A stretch of 64,000 nt of DNA, from the NCBI GenBank assembly GCA_914767715.1, contig OU612070.1:18404025-18468024 (forward strand), written 5' to 3'. The position numbers and the translations under genes are program-made. This document shows positions 11,701-26,700 of this stretch, piece by piece. This stretch comes from Membranipora membranacea (lineage: Eukaryota; Bryozoa; Gymnolaemata; Cheilostomatida; Membraniporidae). The number at the start of each line of letters is the position of its first letter. Positions within the stretch are counted from its first letter, which is position 1. A model generated the notes under the pieces. It ran no database searches. It was given only the letters and a program-made list of their open reading frames with translations, and was not told the DNA's origin.

Positions 11701-14700
11701 TTCTGTAATTGTCTTATCTTATTCTGATAACTGAGACATGATGTCAAGTTGAATCTGTATCTACTCAAGTTTAAGGTCTCAAATCTCTGCCATAGGGGTT
11801 TCGTGGCATTCAAATTCATAGAACTGTATACTCCGTTACGATAATGTAATGCCACTTCATCCAACTTGCAACTTAAGAGCGACCTACCCAAGTTGATATT
11901 TGTATAGATTACTTATCACATCATTAGGACTGTATATTGCTTAGGAGGGATAACTCTTAGCTCAACATGAGATTTCTGTCCAAATAGACGGACCATGTTC
12001 AGACCGCGATGAATTGTTTGAATGATTTGTTGCCACCAATGCATCATAAGTATAAGCCTCTGTCTCTGTGAAACAAGTTGCCAGGTTCGTATGATTTGTT
12101 TCCTTTCTGTAGTGATGGTGCTCAATTAGCCTGGATGTCTGATTACTCCGACACACAAGCCTTATTAGATGTTCTGGATCTGGATCACTATTTCTGGATT
12201 GGTGAGTGTAACATTCTCCTCCTTGTGAATGTTCTGATGCTTGAAAATTTCTAACTCAAGTTTGAAATCTCATGTAGCCTTCAGAAAGGTGTCAAAAGTC
12301 GTAGTAACCTTTGCTACCATTGCACTAATTTTTTGTATCCTAGTAGTTTATCTGATATTGTCTAAAGCAACCTGCTTATAAACAATCAAAACCATCTATC
12401 AGTACCATATATATAAATATAAATGTATCAGTTACCTTATTTCATCCCATGAAGCTTTTATTAATGTTTGTTATTCACAGGAGCGAGACGGAATAGTGAC
12501 GGTGATTTAGAAAGGCCCAACGGTGAGACCTTCAGCATAGACGCCGTTGGGTTCTGGGGTAAACATCAGCCTAAGGATAAGAGAGACTATGAGTGTGTTC
12601 TAGTGAAGCCGAAGAAAGGAAAGCATGGTCACCATCACCACCACGGACAGGGTACATCTCCTGGTATGGAGTGGGAGCTAAAAAAATGTCGAGATAAGAA
12701 ACCCTATCTATGTGAACAGATATGTGACGCTGGTGAGTAACCAGCCATAATAATAATGATAGTTATTCTATATAAGAAGAATTTGAAAAAATAAGACTAC
12801 CGCGAGGCTTGTGTTGGCCTATAGTTTTATTGGAGGTAAATTGATTTGGAAGACAAACTCTGACTTGTCCAAGTAGTGTTGTTAACTCATAGATGGCTTC
12901 AAATCATTAATTGTTTTTGGGTGTGGGCCAAAGCTAGATCAAGTTTATCCGACTTGCCTGCAGTACGGTCTTTCCCATTCTACTGGTGAGCCGGGGGCGG
13001 CTCAAAACCTATATGCAGGCAAATTGGATCATGCTTGATCTAGGCCAAAGCTGTCATTTGAAATGTTTGTCAGACCATTATATTGTTCCTCACCACTGGA
13101 TATATATAGTCATGATCATATGCTGTGTATTTATAAGGTGAAATATACTGTGCCGGCGTTGGGTGTGTCTCTGACCGAGATGAGTGCTATGAGAATCCCC
13201 CAACAGTAGACTGTGATATCACGCACAACTTTGCCGAGGCTGGCGCTGTGTTTAAGAGTACTGGCTATAACGATGGACAATATCCCGCAGGTGCTACATG
13301 TGTATACAAGCTCTATACGTCCACTGAATATGTCCTCAAAATAGAGGTAAGATCATAAATGGCTAAACTACCGCGACATACCATATAGTGGGACACATCT
13401 TTATTATACTGTACTATAGTTATGGCCAAATGAACCACTGCATGACTAGACCTACATGAAGTGCATGATGATTCTTCCAACCGTAAACTGCAGGGCGACG
13501 TAACATAAGTCATATTGAGTTGAATGTGATATAGCTAGTCAGTGGTGGTTTCTCTGGAAAGAGCTATTAGTGCTTTTCTATTATGTCTCTACACCTCTTT
13601 TTTTGATATTTCAGTTCGATGCGTTCTCCCTGGGTTCAGATAACCAGGACTTTATTGAGATATACGTGGGTAGTCTGGATATCGCTTACGCCACATTCTA
13701 CGGTAGATATAGTGATGTAGATTCACTGGAGAATCATATTGTGTACAGTACTAATAACATGATGATTATTGTACTGAAAACTGATGATAATACGCAGAGA
13801 GACGGCAGAGGATTCAGTGTAACCAGATATCAATGTGAGTGTGCTGAGTTTATATCCAGAATACAAAACTCTATACAGTATGTGCAAATACTGCATGTAT
13901 GTATTCATGCATATATTCATGTCTTAATATGCATATATATCCAAGCGCATGCGTACCTGTGTTTGTATTATACATGACACAGGCCCAGTATTACTGCATT
14001 TAGGAGTTGTCTTCTTTATATTTTTTGCATTGCTCTTTCTATGTGATAAGGGTACAATGCGCTTGATGATGATTGATGATTGTCTAGTTGTGGTGCAGAT
14101 TTATACACAATCACACGTTATAGAGAAACCAACATATTACCTAGGGGGCAAAAATTAATGTGTGAGGAGTTTTTAATTTCAATTAAAAAATTTATATTCC
14201 GCTGCAAATTCCCCAGTGACGGCATCTACAAAGATTTTGAAATGAAAATAGCTAATGAATTGCCTAATCGCTCATTTAAATTTAACATAGTTTCAATCAT
14301 GATCACAAATTTTTGAAACAAACAGGACCTTCTCAATGGCCTGTTGGTATTTATGTTAACAGACACCGTACCGACATCATTTGTGGATGAAGTTATCACA
14401 CTTGTAATCGGCACTGAGATTCAGTACATAGAATCCCCGGGATTCTCTGATACAAGGGGAGGAGAACTCCCATCTGTAGACACAAGGTGGACTTTCAACG
14501 CTCCACTATTCAACCAAATAATATTCACGGTAAGGTTGTAAACCATACGCTTTTAAGAAATGTTCAGAGTTATCTCACTATGCCTTTGTTTTAAAATATT
14601 AACTATATTTCAGAATAATATAATTAATAAATTGATCTGTTGTTTCTATCAAATCATCTCAACAATGATTATATCATTTCCAGCTGGACTCATCTTCAAA

Positions 14701-17700
14701 GCTAGCACCAGATTCTGTAGTGGAGATATGGGGTGTGGTCGGTGGGGATGAGGTATTAATCGTCAGGTTCACAGGCCTTGATCAGCCCAGCCAATCATAC
14801 TTATCGACCACCAATAACTGCTTCGTAGTCTACAGGACAAGCGAGGGAGCACACTGGGATACTAGAGGGTTTAAACTGGGATATATTATCTCATCTGTTG
14901 AAAGTGAGTATAGGGCATTGTGGGTTAATATCGCAGGTGTCGTCTCCGTCCGAGGACTGAGAAATATCAGTGCCTTAAGGGCGCGGCCGTCGTATTCGGC
15001 GCCAAGTTGCTCTCAGTTTGCAGGCAGGTCGGAGCACACCTGGGGCGTCATATGAGCCCAGTAGTCAGTAGACCGCAGCGGGATTAGAACCCAGGACCTC
15101 CAACGCTTGCACGTTAAAAGGCAGGCGCTCTAACCAACTGAGCTACCTCCTACTCCTCTTACTCCTATTACCTCTTTGTGCCTCTGATCAATCTCTTCTT
15201 CTGTCATACAGCTAGTTGGATTGTTGACTCAAATACCTGATAACGTTTAATAGACATCTACATTCTTAAATCTCAGATCATATCTACACAATAATGAAAT
15301 ATTTGAGTCCGCGCTTCCTCTATTTTTACATCCACTGTCGCTGGTTTATCTTTCGTACATACTTTATTTGAGACATATTTCTATTCTTTTGTAGCCTGTG
15401 TACAGAGTTTTTTTGGTACCTCTGGTATGATTTCCTCCCCTGGGTACAATGAGACCTATGATGACGGAGACGAGACAGGTAAGGCCATCTTGCTAGTTTT
15501 TATTTTGCTGGCAAATAGGAATCTATCGGGATATATTATATTCTGATATAGTAATACTGCTAATGTACCAAAAGCCTAATATACTGTACATCATATATTC
15601 CCACATAATGTTCGACACTTTGTTGATTGGCGGATTTTAATCGGCTTCTTGGTTTTTATCAAATATTCAATCTCACCATTTACTCAGTCAACTGATGAAG
15701 TTAAAACTCTATTTTTTCTACTGCTACTTAATTTCTATGTAAAGTCAAGTCAAAACAGATCAAATTGAATTTTGTTTTCAAACTTTTTGATGACTGTTAT
15801 GACTGTGATGACTGTAATGTGTTTCTACTTGAACTTTGCCCAATACTTGTCATCATTTAATTTCAGATTTGTTGGTGACGTATCCAGGAAACTATGCCTG
15901 CAGGTATTCTCTAGCTATCCGAACAGGAGATAACTTCACTTACTGGTTCGATCCATGGTTTGGTATCGAGAAAGGTGATACTCTAGATGTAAGTAAAGGC
16001 TCACATCTTAGGATTGTCCTGAGGTTTTAATCAAAACAAGTCAAAGCTCCAATTGACAGTTCGTAACAGAAGGAACAAGCTCTCAATGGAGAATACCATC
16101 CCGATTTTTTTATACTGCAGTAGCTATGCAATATTCGGACTCTGAAAAAATTCATAGCACTTCTTGGTAAAAATGTTATGTAGTTCTAGAAATTGCCCCC
16201 CTTTTTTATCGATGACACCCCTTCCAAAAACTTTAATTACTAGTTATTTCCACACATTTTAAAAGTAGATAATTATTTACAGTGCCAGGAACAATGTACA
16301 ATAGTAGATAACTTAGTCCATGGTACTTATTAATATTTTACAGATAGAGCCAGTACTGAACACTCCCTGGAATATAACAGATGAGGTGGGTGGTGATTAC
16401 CCTGATGAGAGGTACCCAGCGGAAGGATACGTAGATCTTATCTTTACTACTGATACTAAAAATCTTATACCCTCTGAGGTTAAGGGATTTAAAGTGTACT
16501 TCTCTAAAGGTATAATAATCGAATAACCTTCAATCAGGGAGTTTGGGAGACATGGAGATTGTACTTGGTAGAACTGCCCAAACAGCGTTCAGAAATATAA
16601 ATCAAAGCTTACTTTTGTGCTGCTTAAGAAGGTGGATGAATATAATCTGATGCCGTAACTCCAGGATGACAGAAACTTTTTCAAATACTTGATTTCTAAT
16701 TAATATTTATCATAAGTTTTAAGACACACTGATGGCGGCCTGATTCTGAACTGTTATAATCTACTGTTGGCTTGTTTGTTATTCGCTCAGATTGCCCGGC
16801 TCCTGAGGTTACGGAGTGGACTATACTCTCACAGGATGGCCCGTATCAGCATGATCATGTAATAGACATCTCATGTATGGAGGGTTATGAGTTCCAGGAT
16901 GATCTGTGGAATGGTACTGAGGCTACTATTCAGTGTCTTACTGATGGAGTGTGGAACGTGACCCGAACCCCCACATGTCAGCGTAAGGGATTCCTAAGTT
17001 TTGCCATGTTTTTTCCTTCTTTATTGAAGAATATTCGCTGTGATCTGATGTTTAATCCTGTTTGCCAAAGAAGGCCTACTGTTGTTGTAATACGTACAAC
17101 TGGAAACCTTTATGTTTACATCACTGCATATACATTATAATTAAACAATATTTGTCTGTTTCAGCTATATTTTGTGGCCGACCTGATACAATCACTAATG
17201 GATACGTCTCCCGCTCAGACGGTCTGCTGTTTGGGGATATGGTCATGTATGAATGTTATGATGGTCTAACTTTGGAAGGAGACGAGAATTCAACTTGTCT
17301 TGCAAACAAAACCTGGTCCCCACCACCAATGTGTCAAGGTATGAATTTCCTGCTTTTGTAAATAGTCTCAAAATAATCATAGTTCACTGATTCGATTTCA
17401 GCCAATGTAGGCTCAGCAAGTTTGCACATTGGGTAAAGAAACAAAGATATGCAAGCAATCAAATTGACTGCAGCTAACATTATATTTGATGACTATTTTC
17501 TCATGCAGGCAGGGAGTTTGGGACTCCCTGATGCGGGGTACTGTGCAGCGACTGACATTTCATTTTTAGAGTTGTCCCATCTCGACACATTTGTGGACCA
17601 AATTTCTTGTCACTGCATCTTACCGTATGTCCACTATGTCTGTATTTTAGAATTAGCCTGTGTTCTGGCTCAGCCTGATGATGGCGGTGTTTCCTCACAT

Positions 17701-20700
17701 GTGCTCAGGAACCAGACAGCTGCTGTAATTAACGACACTATGTATTCATATGGATCAGTGGTGGAGCTACAGTGTGCTGAGGGCTACTATGTAGAGGGAG
17801 TTCAATCTATCGCATGTGTCGGTGATAATGAATGGAATGATATGCTTGGAGAATGTGAACGTAAGATGTCTCCTATTGCAAAATTGGAATAAAAGTTTGT
17901 CTAGGTCTGCTGAGAGAAAGTTGAAATAAAAGCAGGGGATACCTATAGGCAGTACTTACTCGCCATTAGTTAGACGGAGTCAATATTTTGAATTTGCAAA
18001 TAAATTTTGTGAACTGTTGTTAGAAATGACTCTCTTTTGCTGCTTGAAAATTGGGCAGATCAAATCAGTCTGGTTTTAGGCTGAAATCGGCTCAATGTTT
18101 CTTATTGAAAGCCTCCAATAAAATGTTTTCGCCAACTTTTGATTGGCTATCATCATCTCTCATGTACATTTTCCCACTAGCGCTTTGTCTGTTAGCCCTA
18201 TTCAGTGGACCCTGTAGGTAGGCCGAGATAGTTTGTGTGGTGTCAAAACTCCTAACCCTTACCCTATGCTGCTGGCTGTTCCAGGTTCGATTACGCAGAG
18301 GAGGATCTTTATACTGTAGGGTCGTGCAACCTCAAACACATAGTAGATCGTACTAACATGGACGGCCCCCTTGGACAAAATCAGAATAGAACAAATAATG
18401 TTTTATGGAAAAATGTTCTCTTACAGGAAATCGGTGTTATTTTGAGCCTGTAATGGATGGATTAATGATGCAGTCTCACTCTCAGATGTATGTACACCCA
18501 GTTACTTTAGACTCAGAAGCCTGGGAGGAGGCACTACAGAGATATACTTACTTCTTTGGATACTTTACCTCAGAGGAGATGACTGTGAATAGTACAGAGT
18601 TTGAGGATATGGTAGGATATGTTTGGATAGTCCAGAAATGTGTGTGTTATATTAATACATACCCTTGTATTATTGAGATGGCCTGCAAAATGCCTAAATT
18701 TGTAATACAACTAACTCAACTCATAATAATAATGATTTTATAAGCAAAAGCAAAGTTGTCTTTCTGTGTGTTACGCTGAGTCCCGCATAGAGATTATGTG
18801 CTCTCAATAAATAACATAAACTTTAAGATGAATGAAATTTTTGGTGAATTGATGAGTGGAACATATCAGCACTTCTGTGTACACTTCATGTCGTCAACAC
18901 GATAATAATGTAAACTGGTGAAAGTGATCATGATGGTTTTTCTGTTGCAGGTCAATGTTTGGTGTAAGGAGGGATTCGTTATCAATGGTACAGATCAGAT
19001 TGGCGCTAATGCTAGTTGTCTAGCTAATGGAACTTTTGACAGCTCCTTTACTTGTGTTGGTAAGATTACAAAACATTTCTGTGTCTCAGTGATCTAGCTA
19101 TGGCTTATTCTTGAAAACGGGCGCTAAACCATGTAACTTATGTGAATTATCAAAATTTTGGTAACTTTAAATAATTTGATGCATGAACCAGCAATGGATC
19201 ATGTAATGTCCGACAGGGTGGACATGGTGGAGCAGGGTGGTAATGATGGAAAGGATGGAGCTTGTGGGATCCTCATGCACGGAAATTAGAAGTGAATTAG
19301 GGGCTTGCTAATTAGCGCTATCAACCTATCCTATTCTAGGTATGGTTAGGCGGCGCACCTGCGCAATCAGTTAGTACGCTCGCTATGCACTGCCAGGTAT
19401 TTGGTGCCGCAGCTGTCATGGTTTAGAGCCCAATTTGGTTAATCCTTCCAGCCTCCAGGACCCTCAGGTGTATATATAGTAACAATGAGTTTATTTATAT
19501 CTGGCTTAGATTTTTCAGGGTATTTTTAAGCGGGGAAGACTACACTCTATCTCCATCCTGTGCTCAGTTTTTGCCAAGTTTCCACCAGATACTAAGTTGC
19601 TGCATGTGTGTGTGTATCAATGCTCTGCTGAGTGAACACAACCATGCATGTATAATATTGGTAGGATGGGTGATGACCTAGTTCGATCTTTGTACAGCCT
19701 TTGGAAAACAATTTCCGCTGACAACCCTGATAACCACCATTGCATAGCATAGCATGGTTTATATTTTGAAGATGTTGATGAGTGTATGATGGACTCGCCG
19801 TGCAATCAGACATGTGTGAACACACCTGGATCTTACTACTGTATGTGTGATGAACAGTTCAGACTCGGAGACGATATGCACTCATGTGATTGTAAGTCTG
19901 TATATTGATCATCTCACTTCGCCTAAGTTTAGAGTTAGAAATCGTAGCAGATTCCAAGGTGTACAAATGTTGGCCTCTTCGGTGCATTGATAAGTTGCGA
20001 TCTTTTGTCTGACCTTAACACATAAATCGTGACAATTTACCTTGCTGTCATTTGCCAGTTGATAAATATTATCTTTGCGTACAATCTTGTAAGACCATAA
20101 TATATGCGTTCACATTACACATTTTGAGTGAGGTTTGTCTTTCTTTTCTCACAGTGATAGCCGGATGTGAGGCTAATTTAGGTGCTTGTGATCACACATG
20201 TACAAATCAGTCATTACCAGAATGGTTTACCTGCTCCTGTGAGCTACCGTATGTTCTCTACAACGAGCTTGGGGCTGAAGGTCACTATAAACATGAGTAT
20301 GATACTGCTGAAGAACAACTGAGAGTTAACCAATCATGTGTCTGTAAGTATACAGAGCTAACCAATCATGTGGCTATAAGTATACAGAGCTAACCAATCA
20401 TGTGTCTGAATTTTGCTTTTGACAAAACTTTCAACAATCAGGTTTTTTATATTTTTGTTCTTGTATATCATGGTCACATAATTAAAGGAAACTAAGCCAG
20501 ATTGTCTAAAGTACTTCAGCATATGACATAATGTAATATTTGACATTATATCCTATCGTGGTTGATATTGTAAGTATTAAGGGGTATTTTTTACAGTTAT
20601 TCTATTGTTTGTCAATAAATAAAAGTGACATGTCTACACAATGGTCTTAACACTCTTTATATATATATATTCCATGTATTTTTCAGTACCACAGTGCCCT

Positions 20701-23700
20701 CTTGAAGCTATAGTCGCATCATTCAATAACTATACCACAATACTGGCTCATTACAATGACACAACCCACCCCTATCATCTCCATGAGGGAAGTGTCGAGG
20801 TTATGTGTGACAGAGGATACACAACTGCTAATGGCTTCAAGAAGCAGACATACATGTGCAGGATGCAGGAGGGTATGCTAGGATGGTATGACATGTACAA
20901 CAACTCTCTATCTGATAACGTCACGCACTGTACGCAAGGTATGTCAACAGTATGACTGAACCATAAACATATCTATAAGTTTTTTGACTGAACTATCGCA
21001 AGGGTGCTTGTGTGGAGTTTTGTCATTATGCTCTGTTTGGTTTAAAGCTCCACACAATCTTAATAGAACCGACAAGAGAGTTATGAGTCACATGCATGTT
21101 AGAAGGCGGCTAACATGACAACACAATGTGTCAAGTAACACACAATACGGCTTATTTAGAGACAACCTACATGAAGTTTAAATCAACAATCAACATTTTA
21201 CCGTGGCTCTTTTCTTTGTATACAATATTATCTGTTTCTTTTTTTCAACAGAAGTACACTGTAACACAACGAGTATAACCTCTTCTCCTCAGCTCATGTT
21301 CACAGAGTCGGTCACACAAGTCTGCGCTTCTCCATTCAACTTTAATATCACGTCATACTGCGACCTTGACCCTATCAGTGATGAGTACATGGCGTACCCT
21401 GATATTATGTGTCCTGGTAAGTTATATACATGAGGGCCTAAGTTATGCTAGCCCACACACACACACTCAGCATAACTACTTGATGATTAATGTTAAGGTA
21501 TCTGTGTTTGTGGGAGGAATTACGTGTATGTAATAATACCCCAAAAAAAATCTTCTCATATGTATTCCAAATATTATGTAATCTATTCTGCTGAGTAAAA
21601 TATTGCTTTCAAAGCAATAATTTTATCTCTAGCTATTATTTTTTTAAGGGAGAGCCTTGGGTGTTTATGTTCAATTCTAATTTCATAACAATTCTATTCA
21701 CATTTGTAGAGATTGATTGTGGAAACCCCGACGTTATGCAGACCCTGGGTAGCACCAACCTGACTATTAACTGTACTACAATGGGCTGTAGCTTTGAGTT
21801 TGCCTGTGATGGTGGATCTGAACCTCTCCCTATGGGCACTTCTACGACTGTAGTATGTCAGGCTAATGGCAAATGGAACTACACTAATATCTACTGTGAA
21901 GGTCGGTGTTACTCTTCTTTCATTGTACGCACATCATTAAGCTAACTGCCTGACAGTCTGGTACATGGTGCACTTAGATCTGTTTGTGACACTGAATCTC
22001 TTCCGCTAAACATGAGGCCAGTTTTAGAGCCTCTCAAGGCATTTCTGACTGTATGTGTTGCATAACTATGTTTCAAATGGAATATACCTGACATGCACAT
22101 GAATCATTTATAGCTTGGTTTATTTTATTTTATTATATCCCATGAGTAGAGATCCCAGGATGCTCTTTTTACAATTTGATCTACCTCAATATGAGCCATT
22201 TGTACCTTTCCATCTTATGTCATTGACAACATTCTTTTTACAGGTACATCTTGTCCGGACCCAGGATTCTATGCTAACACATTCCGATACGCTTCATCAG
22301 CTATGGACGATGAGGTGAGCTTCACCCTGTCTAACCTAAAGAGCGGAGGGAGAATATACTATGACTGTATCAGACCCGGATACGAGCTCAGAAATACCAA
22401 CAACGATGAACCATTCAACTACACACAGTGTGACGGCACTGACTGGACCCCGTCACTGTCTGATTTCTCATGTATAGGTATGTGTATATGTATGGTTAAT
22501 GATAAACCAATGATCAAGTTTGTTTACCACTATTATTGTAATAAGCGGAGTAATACTCTTAATGTAATGGAATGACCTTCGATGTAAAGGGAACTCTTTG
22601 AGGTTTTGTGTGACCACAGAGAACTGTTGGTAAAACATTATAGACTATTTGCTATTTTTGGTAGACACTGAAAAGCCGATGGTAGTGAACTGCCCGGAAG
22701 TGATTGAAGTTTTTAGATACTCCTCATTCAATGGAACGCCATTTGAAGAGGAATTCCTTGGATATCCCTCACCTCAATACACAGACAATACCGGTGAGTT
22801 TGGAAACATGTACAAGTTATAACAACAAAATTATTGAGAGGAGCTTAATTTATAAGTTCTCTCAAAATTAGAATCTTCTTGTTCAAATGAAACATTGTCA
22901 AAATAAGTAAAATTGATCCTTTTTTATTGATCGGTATGTTCATCAGACTGAGATCATTGAAATATTAAAATATATTAGCACTTGATGTCCCATCTTATAC
23001 CTTTACCTCGCAGCTCTATAGAATATGTGTGAGCTAGCGATAGATCTCTCTGTGGGAAGGCGAACGTTTCATCTTATTTTAAACCTTGACTGTATTGAGG
23101 CTAACAATAATGATTATACCCTTTATTCAGGAATAAGTTATGTACAGGTGACTCCATATTGGTTTCACTCTGGTTACGTATTTGATGAGGATATGAATGT
23201 CACATATGTCGGAGTAGACTTCAGCGGTAATCAGGCTGAGGAGTGTCATGTTCAGTTCAGAGTCGTCGGTAAGCTCCTTTAATATAAAGTTATCAAAGAA
23301 TAAACACATTCATGCGTAACTTACAGTCGTGGTCTGGTGAACACAATTTCACATCTGATGTCTTCTACCCACATAACTTGGTCGTAAAGAGATCTTTCCT
23401 TTAATTTTTTTTACTGGAAACCTAATCTGTTGAGGGAGAGTCTGAACACATTGGTTGCATTCATAAGATAACTTGAATAATTAAGTTTAAAATGTATGGA
23501 ATATCTCTGTTCGGTTTGTAGATGTTGCACCCCTGTTTTGTTTTGTAGATGTTGCCACCCCAGTTTTGAACTGCAGCCAGCTCCATGTTATGATCAACGG
23601 TACCGTCCCTGAGGTAAGGTTTCAATCATGTACAACAAAACATCAGCAGAAAGAGAGATATTAGTGCATTTCATTATCAAATGCTCCTTTGTGGTGGGTA

Positions 23701-26700
23701 ACGAAATTCCTGAAAGTGATAATCGCATCTGTTTGAGCCCTCAAACTGCACGCTTCCCAATCTTGCAGTCGAATTAAGCAGCTGAGACAGCGCATATCTG
23801 CTCACTGATGAATAAACTTTCTTGAGTGGGCAACCCCATCCGAGGAGCAACAGCTCCTTGCTCCAACAAAAATATTAAATTTAAATTTCAATAGTTTCCT
23901 GTATTTCGCTTCCATCAAATCTCAAAGTCCCCAAATTATACAAATATTGATTATTCATCTCCTCACAATGAGTCAAAGTGTGAAATCAATCACTTATATA
24001 CTTGATCTGCTGTGTCAAATATTCGTGCCTCAAAGTTTATCGCTTGGTCTCACATATTTTTATATGATGAGTGTTTTTCTTTCAGGTAAACATCACAGAT
24101 GAGATGGTTCTGAGTATGGTACAGATAGATGGTATGGATTACGACTCAGACATGTCATATGATCAGATGATATCTGTAGTAGTAGATGATCTCCACCGAA
24201 CTGTCAACCCAGATTCAATCAACGGAAATGTGAACATGTACGCTATGATAGATGTGAGCAGAGTTTTCCATAGTGGTGATGTATCAATGTATGACAATAT
24301 GATGTATGCTGAGAACAGAACAGTATCAGCTCACTGCATCGTCGCCATCTTACCTAAACGTGAGTAGTTATCTGTTCCATGCTCTACTCATCCGCAATGA
24401 GTATTTTTAGTATCATATGATACTTTATATTCACTCTACCTTTTGCTGGCTGTAAGAAATTGAAACTATAGTTTTGTTAAGCAGGGCTTTTAATTTTCAG
24501 AGTGTACATTGAACAATTTTTTATACAAAGTTTTATGAATACACATGAGTATCATTTTAATGGGTCTGCTTCTAATATCTTTTTGTGTTTTGTGTAATAT
24601 GATGACATATTTGTTTTACCTTTCCCACCCTTCTCTCTACAGCCGATCTGTGTGTTGTGGAGTTTGCTCCAGCACCTGAGGGAGCTGACAGAGTATGTAC
24701 TGAGTTAGATAATGGTGACATGCAGTGTAATTATACATGCACTGATCCTAATGCTATAATATTCACCCAATCTGGACCTCTGATAAACACTGCTACATCA
24801 ACCTGCTCTGCTCCTGATGTCGGATACGAGCCAGTCATGGATTGTTTAGGTAAAGTCATACATTTTGTCACATGTTATAATGTTGTGTATAACATTATGT
24901 TTAATTCGCCAAAATACATGTATCCTTTCATGAACATATACAAACCAAAGGATTCCCAACACTACTTTACCATACTACTTGACCATCACCAACAGTCCAA
25001 CACTGTAACTTCATGCTTATAATCTTCCCACCAGCAAGAAGAAAAACACAATGAACATGATCACCTCGCTAAGTTTACACCCTTTGATATGAATTTATTG
25101 ATCAGTGGTAAAATACATAGCATGGCTATTTGTGGAGATAAGCCATCAGTATAAAACTTTGTGTCAGAATCTGAAAAAGGCTAAAAATTTGGCAGCTTTT
25201 ACGTTATGCATTGGTTGACGTCCCAGCAGCAACCTTCAAAAACTCTTGACAAAAGCTTACAAGGGTCAGCTAATTACGATTCTGAACTTGTTGATTTATT
25301 GTTTGATTTATTTGCTATCACAAGATGAGAAATGCGTTTCAGCAACCATACATAAGTAGCTGTACGTTTGATCAGGATCAGATATGTTCCCCTCATCCAT
25401 ATGATATATATATATCAGTGTTTACAACATATACATGAAGATACCTCAGTTGTATTTTGTTTATTGACAGTATCTGGATATGCTCTCGGTGTGGCTCAGC
25501 ACGGTTTTATTATCTCTGACTATGATGATCCTGAGTACACGGTTACACTCCAATGTGTTGAGGCCTTGTTGGAAGGATACAAAAACTGGACCATCTATGA
25601 AGTATGCAACGGCAGTGTTGCAGATATCATGTTTTCTGATTCCCAGGCCGGTGCATACAAGCCACTCTCGGACCTCATTATATATGTAAGTTAAGAACAA
25701 ATAAGAAATAGTATCACGTCCCCTGTGGAAAACCATAAATTAGACTGCTGCATCCTATCAAGCGAGCGACCAAGGGAGAAAAATATTTGACATGTACTCT
25801 TCATATGCTTGTGTTGTCTGCCATCACCAAGTCTTGAGAAATTGATTGCGATTCCTTGATGGGCATCATTATCTGGCACATTATATTGTTAATATAACTC
25901 TATAGCTGTTTGTTGTTACTTGTTCTCTCTCTTAAAAAATCTCTAATGTACTTTATTTTATTCACTAATACATAAGGTTCTGGCAGTATGAAACATACAG
26001 ATTACAGAACACCAACATAGCAAATATTTTTATTTATTTTAGAACCCAGCTACTAACCAAATTAGTGGTTTTCCAGTTTGGCATGTGATCCCGTTTGATG
26101 ACATGCGTGGAACTGAAACGATATGTGATCTAGGAGCTCCAGAGCTGAGAGGATCAGGAGTGTCAGTGAACCTCACCTCCATTGATGAATGTCTCACAAA
26201 TGTCAGATTCTTTCTGACCGGAATCGATGATGTATCATTTGTTTGCGCTGATGATGATCTGAGCCCAATGCTGGCGGGAGAGACGACAATAGGAAACACA
26301 AACTATTCCTACTACTCATGCTGTGAGTGACTATTTTACATGGGCCTTAGTCTATTAAAGTTTGAATTGAGCTAGCCAATTATTTGAACTCGTCCTCTCA
26401 AACATGATAAGTTGAAATCATGTTTCGGAGGACATCATCATCGTTCTTGGTTTTAGCCACTCAAAAAAGGAAACTAAAAAACATGAGGCTTCTGTTAACA
26501 CCTGAACTGTGATGAGTAGATATCTGAACGTAAAATCCTCATATCATGTTGAAATGAGAGAAGCTAATGTAAATAGATTTTGTTTCTTTGTTACAGTTAA
26601 ATGCCCTGCTGGAACCTTCCTGAGCGCTGGAGCTGATGCAGCGAGTACTTGTGAGCCATGCCCCATAGGGCAGTGGTGGCCTCTTGAGGGAACACAAGGA

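Noticed and set aside
15080-15150. A functional tRNA gene on the minus strand
   Set aside because: A and B boxes are present, but the acceptor stem does not pair and the same sequence occurs as dispersed SINE copies.
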